Origin: Carya illinoinensis
Lineage: Eukaryota > Streptophyta > Magnoliopsida > Fagales > Juglandaceae
Reading direction: 5' to 3'
Assembly (NCBI RefSeq): GCF_018687715.1
Contig: NC_056765.1
Span: forward strand, 13,568,001-13,632,000
DNA: 64,000 nucleotides
The number at the start of each line of letters is the position of its first letter. Position 1 is the first letter of the stretch. Positions 57,315-64,000 of this stretch are shown in pieces. Both the position numbers and the translations under genes were made by a program. Below the pieces are notes generated by a model, which worked only from the letters and a program-made list of their open reading frames with translations, was not told the DNA's origin and ran no database searches.

Positions 57315-57509
57315 CTCAGGGAGGGCCTTGGCTTTACCCAGGAGGGCCTAATAGCATGGTGCAAGCCGGATGCACCTATGAGTGCTTTCTGGCGCATAGA
57401 ACTCCACACTTCACTGGAGAAGAGGATCCACTTCAAGCTGGAAAGTAGGTCAGAGACTTGGAAAGAACTTTTGAGGTGTGTGGTTGCACTGAGGTGCAAC
57501 AAGTGCTCG
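57236..57509 (-). other. Unassigned segment with 21-bp minisatellite replacing 5' gag and PBS
   Basis: Between the 5' LTR and the remaining gag there is no TGGTATCAGAGC-type primer site. On the minus strand a 21-bp unit starting GGCCAAGG repeats about four times at 57240-57325 and gives a heptad WPRTSLL-type repeat in one frame. The part next to the LTR (57330-57509) matches nothing I recognise. It may be a captured fragment or a rearranged gag. Confidence 0.55.
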
Positions 57510-59558
57510 TGACGCCCCCAAATCCCCACGCACAGAAACGGAAAAATCGAGACGTCTGGATGATGACATCATGGGTCACCACCCTATCGACGAGTGCCAA
57601 GTGTGTGTATAAGCAACAAATGTGCAAAAGAAAACGCAGCGGATAACGAAGGTCATATAACTAAGTACAAGAATTTTTCTTAGTTTAATACAAAACCGTT
57701 CAAAACATACATAATAAATTATTACAAATCACAAATATTGTTTTAAAAACTAATTACAAAGCATAGACTTTAACTTCAGCACCTCGGCGGAGCCGCATCC
57801 TCGGGCTCAGCCTCCTCCTCATCCTCGAACTCTGCACCAAAATCTACGGTACCAAAAATGGTACCGTAGGTAAGTAAAATCCAAACACCACTAGATAAAA
57901 ACATATTATCTCAAACAACATGCATGAAAGAATGTAATGCACATGTCTCATAAAACCATAATTTTCCACGCATGCCAAAAATCTCATTTGGCCCAAAAAC
58001 ATAACCTTTCCAAATATCGCGCCAAAAGTCACATTTGGCCCATATCCAACTCATATCCATTAACCAATTAATCCGTATGCACCATGACCTCCCCTAGGGG
58101 TCATCCGCACACCCTGACTCCTGTGCCACACCGCAGGTAACGACCACGCGTGTGACACCTAAACGAGCGATGCCCAGTTCTGTGCCCCGCGCGTTCGTAG
58201 CCAAGCATCCTCTAGCCCTCACCAGTGAAGGGCCACGGAGTCGGTGCGTAGAGCGATGCCCAGTTCTGCGCCCAGCGCGTTCGTAGCCAAGCATCCTCTA
58301 GCCCCTGCTCCCGTCGTCGCCCAGCGACAACTCAGGGGACGTCACTCAGTATATTACGCTCCCGAATGACCAGAGGAGCTCCATTGAGATAATAACCCAT
58401 CCCGGCTTGGGCTCATGAGACACATGAACCCGAAATCCATTTACGCCAACCAAAACATGATTTTCTCACTTAAAATAAAATGCAAATGTATGCAATATGT
58501 AACGCACGCCTCATGGCACAAATAACCAAGCAATCACAAACAACCAAAACCAAGCATTCCGTCCTCAATCCATCCGACCCCCGAACTCCTTGGACTCAGT
58601 CCGGAATCAATCAACCAGCAGATAAATATTTATTGTAAGAGTAAAATACATTTAAATCTAAAAGTAGAATTTGAAAAATACTTACAGCGCTATATAGTAT
58701 TTTTTGAAAGCTCGCGGCGTTACAAATGGCGGAGGAAAAGCAACGTAACAGTGTAATTTACACTGTGGTCGCGGGTAATAAATTACCCACTTTAGGGACA
58801 AACCAAAATTTGGGATTGATAGGGAATGACCTATGGATGTTTATGAAGTTAAGGGAAGTGGAGTTTGGCCGTGGGTGGCGGCGAAAACGGGGTAGGAGGC
58901 CAAAATACCCAAATCGGAGAGTTAGCTCGTGGGGACTGTTCCGGCGACGGATTGAGGTCGGAAATAGGTGGGTTAGGACAGCAAGGAGTCGGTGATGAAG
59001 TGGTGAAGAGGTGGTGGCCGGAGGTGGAGCGACGACAGCAAATCGGAGCAAAAGCCATTCGGCTTGGAGGAGGTATTTCGGCTAAACGGCGGCTCCGTTG
59101 GTAGCGAAAATTTGTGGGGTGGTTCATCGGAGGGAGGGGAAGAGATTGGTGGTGATGGTGTGGCTCACGGCACCGGTGAGCGGCGGGTTTGGGTGGCTGG
59201 ACGGACGCGCAAGGGAGAGGAGAGAGAGAGAGAGAGAAAGAAATCGCACGGGGAGGAAGAAACAGCCGAAGAAAAGAAAGAAAAAAGAAAGAAAAGAGAA
59301 GAAAGGGAAAGGAAAAAGAGGAAAAGAGAAAAAGAAAAGGTGGAGGAAAAGAAATGAGGTCCAATCCTCACTCCGGAAACCAAAAACAGATCTGCTGAAA
59401 ACGAGATTAAAAATCGTAAAACGACTAAATAAATTAAACACAACATCAAATAAATTAAAAACCAATTAAAATACAATAGTTTAAAATAAATAAATCAATA
59501 TATTAATTAATTAAAAACAACCCTTCAGTGAAAATACAAGTAAAAGTGGGCCATCACA
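57510..59558 (-). repeat. 5' LTR of the Tekay-like element
   Basis: 2049 bp. It differs from the left LTR by scattered substitutions and a few short indels (for instance a longer GAGAGA run near 59220 and extra AAAGAAAAG near 59330). Confidence 0.9.
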
Positions 59559-59599
59559 GAGGTTCAAAGATCAGCTTAAGGTTTGGAAGACAAGCAAAG

Positions 59600-59772
59600 A
59601 TGATAGAAGTTGTGCTCAACGATCAGCTCGGGAAGAAGGTCCGGGTCAAGTGCAACGAGGATGACACCATCGGCGACCTCAAGAAGCTGGTGGCGGCACA
59701 GATCGGCACCCGTTCCGATAAGATCCGTATTCAGAAGTGGTACACCATCTAAAAGGACCACATCACTCTCAA

Positions 59773-59817
<45 letters not shown>

Positions 59818-59821
59818 TTGA
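59600..59821 (+). pseudogene. UBL5: Ubiquitin-like protein 5 (UBL5/Hub1-like), stop at codon 51
   Basis: UBL5 is a 73-residue ubiquitin-fold protein that acts non-covalently in splicing and stress responses. The frame from ATG 59600 gives [20 protein letters not shown] then [20 protein letters not shown], nearly the family consensus. Codon 51, tyrosine in the family, is TAA at 59750-59752. After it the same frame continues [20 protein letters not shown] to YN and TGA at 59819-59821, so the original length was 73. No introns. It is GC-rich compared with its surroundings. Three other residues (I35, S39, R43) differ from what I recall of plant UBL5. The 5' flank is an LTR 41 bp away. Best read as a recently broken gene or retrocopy. 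Confidence 0.88.
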
Positions 59822-60124
59822 ATTCCGCCACCCTTCCACTCTTTGGTATCGCTCTCCTCTCTCTTGATTAATTTTCTGTTTGGTCAATCTTTTTAGGCTA
59901 TGAATTATTCCCTCTCCTTTATCTATGGTGGCAGCGGCAACGGGTATTTGTTCACGCAGATAGGGCTCCGTTTGATTATTTTTCGATTTTAGCTTTGAAA
60001 CAAAATCCATACAGATTAGGTCCTCTTGGTCTCACGGCATGCATGTGTATGAAGTTTTTGCTGAAAACACAGTAGAAGCAATATGGACTATATATGGGAA
60101 TGCACGTGATAGATTTAGAGGCTG

Positions 60125-60318
60125 AGAAGTACTTTCAATTAATTTCATTTATTGTTATAACTTTATTAAATTTTCACACAAAATATAACAAACAATATTT
60201 TTTTTAAATCTCAATTTATTTTTTTTAAATCTTAAAATAATAATAATATTAAAAAATAATATTTTATTCAACTTTTAACTTTAATATAAAATCATCTCAT
60301 CATTCAAACAACCTCATC
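60125..60318 (-). repeat. AT-rich MITE-like repeat (GTTTGGAT family)
   Basis: Inverse orientation: AATTTTCACACAAAATATAA, AATAATATTTTATTCAACTT and TCATCTCATCATTCAAAC. Followed at 60330 by CCCGTTTGGATAGC. Confidence 0.5.
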
Positions 60319-60529
60319 AACTTTTCCCCCGTTTGGATAGCTGCTACTTGCAAAGCATGCATCTTTGAGTTTTAAAAGGGCTGCTATTTATACCTATTGA
60401 ATATTGAATATTTAGTTAATGGTAGCACTAATCTAATGATAGCCATTAGGTAATGTGTTCTTAATTTTGATTAAGAATAGAAGTTGGTGGGGAAGATATG
60501 GGGCTTTGCGGTCAGAGATGGCAATAGTT

Positions 60530-60715
60530 TTTAGACGTAGTTTAGATTGAGAAACACTTTCAATCCATCTTATCTCATCATTATAATTTTTACAAATGTT
60601 TTTATAAAATACAATAAACAATTTAGCATTTTCAAATTATAAAATAATAATAATATTAAATTTTTTTTTAATAATATTTTATTTAACTTTCATCTCAATT
60701 TATTGTCCAAAACTA
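60530..60715 (-). repeat. AT-rich MITE-like repeat (GTTTGGAT family)
   Basis: Inverse orientation: TTATCTCATCATTATAATTT, ATAAAATACAATAAACAATT and ATAATATTTTATTTAACTTT. Ends TTATTGTCCAAAAC. Confidence 0.5.
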
Positions 60716-60999
60716 ACTTTAATGTTTCCGATAACTTTATTGGTTGGGTGAAAGGACCCCTTTGTTAAGAGACATGGGTCAACCAGAAACTGGCCTAATT
60801 GAAGACTAGCCAAATTCGATCAGCTTTGGATGGGCTTTGGCTCAACTTATGTCCCTTTTTTTTTTATTATTTTTTTTTATGGTTTTGTTTGGTGGGGCAT
60901 AGCTTGAGTTTTAGTTAGCTTGATTAAATATTGTGTAGAGTCTAATTTCAGCTTGCTTGGAGGCTCACATAAGCTTGCAACACATTACAATATCAATAT

Positions 61000-61078
61000 A
61001 TATATTGATAAGTAAACAAATTTTATTAATCAAAGAATAGACAAAGCCATGTACAATACAAAAGTATGCCCTAACTAT
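61000..61078 (-). repeat. Short L1 3'-tail fragment
   Basis: TTGATAAGTAAACAAATTTT then AGAATAGACAAAGCCATGTACAATACAAA closely follows the pattern of the L1 fragment at 37541-37600. Only the 3' UTR is present. Confidence 0.55.
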
Positions 61079-61898
61079 GTCAGATCAATATATATATACA
61101 CATTTACCTGTTAGCTTGGTTTTATCATGGCCAAATTCTAATGTGGTGTATTTTCTTTGGTTACAGGGTCAAAATTCATGGCAAACGATGCTACATAAAG
61201 AGATAGTGAAGCTTTTCTGGTGGTGCTGTGTTCTTCCATGTAAAATGTTAATTGGGCAGATATATGATTTGGATATGTGAACACCCTATACTTGTTGAAC
61301 TATGTATCTATGATACTCGGTTTGTCTTTATTTTGTGATCCATGGATTTAACTTTTGCTTGAAAATTGAATTTTGGCTTTCTATATTGGCTCTGACTTGA
61401 CCGTTATTTGTTTGTGTGTCAATTTCACATCTCCAATGGGGTTTAGTTTATTTGCAATTGTTGATTTCTTTAAATTGAATGGTCTTTCTTGTGGTATGCA
61501 TACAATAGAACACTTTTTGAGGGAATGATATAGTTGTAAAAGATCCATAATTGTTGAAAATGTAGCTTTCAGGGCCGTTTGTCGAAGTTGGTATCTAGGA
61601 AATTTGATTCCGACTTAGAGTTTGAATTTAGACTCTGACTCCAACTCTAGATGAGAAGGAATCAATGGTGAGGGGTAGGGGTGGCCTATGATTGAAGGCT
61701 GAGAATGACCAAACCGAAGTAGAAGGAAGGAGCCGCGAATGCATAGAGGGACAAATAGATAACAGAGATAGGAGAGGCGGGTTTGAGGTTGGAGGATTAG
61801 AAGTTAGAGTTAGGGTTAAATGGCTAAAACATTAAACGTTGTTTGGATGGAAAAAATGATGTTGTTTTACGTGAAACATATTGATAATTTATATAAGG

Positions 61899-62082
61899 TA
61901 CTTCTGGTATAATCATTCTAATCATTCGAGTACCTTTATTAAAATACTTATGGCGTAACCATTTTGATTGTTAGGGTATTTTTTTTTAAATGCTCATAAT
62001 GTAATCATTTTGATTGTTAGGATATCTCCATTAAAATACTTATGATGTAATCGTTCTAATTCTCTGAGTATCTTTGATGGAA
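61899..62082 (+). repeat. 46-bp tandem repeat, four copies
   Basis: Units start at 61899, 61945, 61991 and 62037 with TACTTCTGGTATAATC, TACTTATGGCGTAACC, TGCTCATAATGTAATC and TACTTATGATGTAATC. Spacing is exactly 46, with clear divergence between units. Confidence 0.8.
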
Positions 62083-62159
62083 TATGTTAGGCAAACTCAT
62101 TTTGATTGTTCACCTATTCTTGACAAACAACTAATGATATTATTCTAATTTTCATATCA

Positions 62160-62400
62160 TTCTATCAAGAAACATGTGTTTATAAACAAGTCTTCAAGTA
62201 AATGTCAAGTTATATCATGTTCAGTTCATGTCAAGTTTAATTCAGTCAAGTTACGTCATGTCCTTGTTTCAGTCACATTATTTTTAGTCAAGCACATGTC
62301 ATGCTATTTACCATGTCATGTCACTCATATTCAACTTATGATGCATTTGTCATTTTATTGTCATGCATGCATATGTATATTGTTAATAGCTTGTTAGCTT
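62160..62400 (+). repeat. GTCAAGTT/CATGTCA-rich degenerate repeat
   Basis: Repeated short words such as CATGTCAAGTT, GTCAAGTTACGTCATG and CATGTCATGTCAC. No clean period. Similar words occur in some plant gypsy LTRs, so this may be an LTR relic. Confidence 0.35.
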
Positions 62401-62929
62401 ACTTTCTGAGATTTGTAAATAAATCTTACTCAGTAATCCCAACTGCAATTCCCCTCGGAATGGTAAATAATGTGTTAGGATCTAGAGAACCCACGCCTAT
62501 AAGACTGAAAGAGGTTGAATAGCCTTCGGAGAGATGACAAGGAACTGACAAGTATGATTAACCACTTTCTAAATGCAATTTTGGAGATTATATCCAAGCT
62601 GGGTGAGCAACTTAACAATTTAATACAATAGATTTTATTTCCTGAGTGTATTTATGGAGCGTTGCCTCTAGTACTCTTTATGTTATAGACCTATAGGACA
62701 TGTACTATAACGTTTTAGATATTAGTTGTCAAGTGAATTTTATGAAGTATGTTCATGTTTTAGGATATTTATTACTTCTGGTACATGGTATTACTCAAAG
62801 AAAAAAAAATTATCTGCAATAAATATTGCATATTGTTAAATGCATGCTAGGTGCACTGCATCTTTAACTGTCATAAACTGGGGTATGTAACTTTGTGTTA
62901 CATGTCCCAATGCTTTAAACTCTATTAAA

Positions 62930-63190
62930 TCCCAAGCGGAATTTGAGGGCATCACGGGGTTTCAGTTTTGAAACCCTAATCTATTTTGGGGTTATAATAT
63001 TGAAACCCCAAATTTAATTTAGGGGTTTCCCAAAATAGATTGCAAAATTAAATTTTGGGTTTTAAAATTGAATCCTGAAGACATTTAGGGGTTTCAATTT
63101 TGAAACCGTCTTGATAATTTAGGATTTTGGATTGAAATCTTAAAGTAATTTAGGATTTCAATATGAAACCTTAAATTAATTTAGGAGTTT
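62930..63190 (+). repeat. Degenerate tandem repeat of GGGGTTTCAATTTTGAAACC type
   Basis: At least five variants of a unit mixing TTTAGGGGTTTC and TTTTGAAACCC, with partial palindromes, spaced roughly 40-60 bases. Confidence 0.6.
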
Positions 63191-63471
63191 GGATCGAACC
63201 CTTGGATACTCAAGCACAATCACACAAATCTCTACAACACACAAATCATAATCTCATATCCAAATCCATTCATCAAACCCATCCTCTAAATCCAAACATC
63301 GTGACACAATCCAAAATAAACCTTTCAAAAATTCTCAGGATTGTGAATACTTAATAGAATGTAGGCAAGGATCCTCAACAATGGCGACGACAACGAAAAT
63401 GACATTGGCGATGGCAATGGCATTAGCGACGATGAGGGTGCGAGAGTGAGGTTTTGAGAGAGAGGGGTGAG

Positions 63472-63475
<4 letters not shown>

Positions 63476-63505
<30 letters not shown>
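63476..63505 (+). repeat. (GA)n microsatellite
   Basis: About 15 AG dinucleotides, followed at 63531 by a run of ten G. Frames across it are low-complexity and not coding. Confidence 0.9.
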
Positions 63506-63507
<2 letters not shown>

Positions 63508-63540
63508 CTGGGAGAGTGGGACTCGTTGTTGGGGGGGGGG

Positions 63541-64000
63541 AGTTTTAGTCCTGTCGTAAAACGACGCCATTTTGAGTATCCTAAAAAATGGTGTCATTTT
63601 ACAATCAATATGTTTTTTTTTTTAAATACACACATATATTGTGATAATCTGCACTTAGGCAAGTCCTTGCCTATTACTTTTTATTTTTCCGCCTCAGTCC
63701 AATTAGAATTTAGCCCTATGGATTGTGAAGATGGGAACATAATAAGTGACATGGGCCCTACCTTTTACTAAAGAGACAGGCGCCCAAGCCCACAAGAAAG
63801 CCCAAAATACTAGTGATTTTTTGCCATTAAGGGTTCATGGTTTTGAAAATCTAATTAGGGTTTAGGTACAGGGAGGAGGTGCCAATTGGGAGAGAGGCCC
63901 TTGAGTTTCTGTAAGCCACAATCATTAGAACCTTGGGAAGGGATTTTCGGTCTTAGCAAACAACTTGCCACTTGGCAAGCATGCAACCAAGCTTCGAGAA
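63541..64000. other. Intergenic end of window, nothing recognised
   Basis: No gene, repeat end or RNA motif that I can support in the last 460 bases. Confidence 0.4.

Larger units (their letters stand above)
51208..59558 (-). mobile_element. Del/Tekay-like chromovirus with 2-kb LTRs, 5' internal region replaced
   Basis: Minus-strand Ty3/gypsy element of about 8.35 kb. On the plus strand the LTRs run 51208-53249 and 57510-59558 (TGACGCCCCC to CATCACA). The polypurine tract is next to the left LTR (53250-53262), so the left LTR is the 3' one. Gag C-terminus, protease, RT, RNase H, integrase and chromodomain are present but broken. Most of gag and the primer-binding site are missing; about 270 bp of other sequence lies between the right LTR and the remaining gag. 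Flanking bases (ATGGG and GAGGT) show no target duplication. The right LTR ends 41 bp before a UBL5-like ATG. Confidence 0.88.

Noticed and set aside
59576..60010. 144-codon minus-strand frame over UBL5
   Set aside because: Antisense shadow of the GC-rich UBL5 coding sequence.
1..64000. CRISPR arrays, operons or bacterial-type signals
   Set aside because: The window is plant nuclear DNA; tandem repeats seen have no spacer-repeat pattern.

Overview
This window looks like nuclear DNA from a flowering plant, most likely a woody eudicot. The grounds are multi-exon genes with short plant-type GT-AG introns, Ty3/gypsy chromovirus and Athila elements, RNase H-bearing plant L1 LINEs, tRNA-derived SINEs and AT-rich MITEs. 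A Fagales species such as walnut or oak kin is my guess from the style of the repeats; I could not test it.

Only two intact host genes are supported. (1) On the minus strand, 18219 down to 1131, a three-exon CASP-like protein of the CASPL5 group (179 aa). Its first intron is about 15.6 kb because a nested retroelement sits in it. (2) On the plus strand, 26137-40607, a 19-exon, 853-aa SAPS-domain regulatory subunit of protein phosphatase 6. All splice junctions keep the reading frame. Its introns hold a Harbinger-like MITE, SINEs, L1 tails, a 207-bp tandem duplication and a tandem triplication. A third host-like locus, a ubiquitin-like protein 5 (UBL5) sequence at 59600-59821, is broken by a stop at codon 51 and begins 41 bp from the end of an LTR.

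Layout. 1-18219: CASPL5 and the nested retroelements. A chromovirus (2577-16098, LTRs of about 440 bp) is split inside its reverse transcriptase by an Athila-like element (5076-13301). The two 2.6-kb Athila LTRs face each other as inverted repeats around a gag gene. 16099-17000: remnant of another LTR element. 19735-23165: two decayed L1 copies on opposite strands. 23430-24680: a hAT transposase remnant and an 854-bp hAT-type MITE with a perfect 8-bp target duplication. 25000-25400: AT-rich MITE-like repeats. 26137-40607: the SAPS gene. 42992-43574: a second hAT-like MITE. 43623-49292: a full-length but disabled L1 with target duplications. 49640-51030: a cluster of AT-rich repeats. 51208-59558: a minus-strand Del/Tekay-like chromovirus with 2.0-kb LTRs, lacking most of gag and its primer-binding site. 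59600-64000: the UBL5 pseudogene, then AT-rich and tandem repeats.

The most unusual observations are the inverted-LTR Athila derivative, whose inner junction lies three bases into the tRNA primer-binding site; a 73-nt GT-AG intron-like segment in the Tekay-like gag-pol whose removal restores the frame; and a minimal L1 insertion (seven bases plus poly-A) flanked by a 16-bp duplication.
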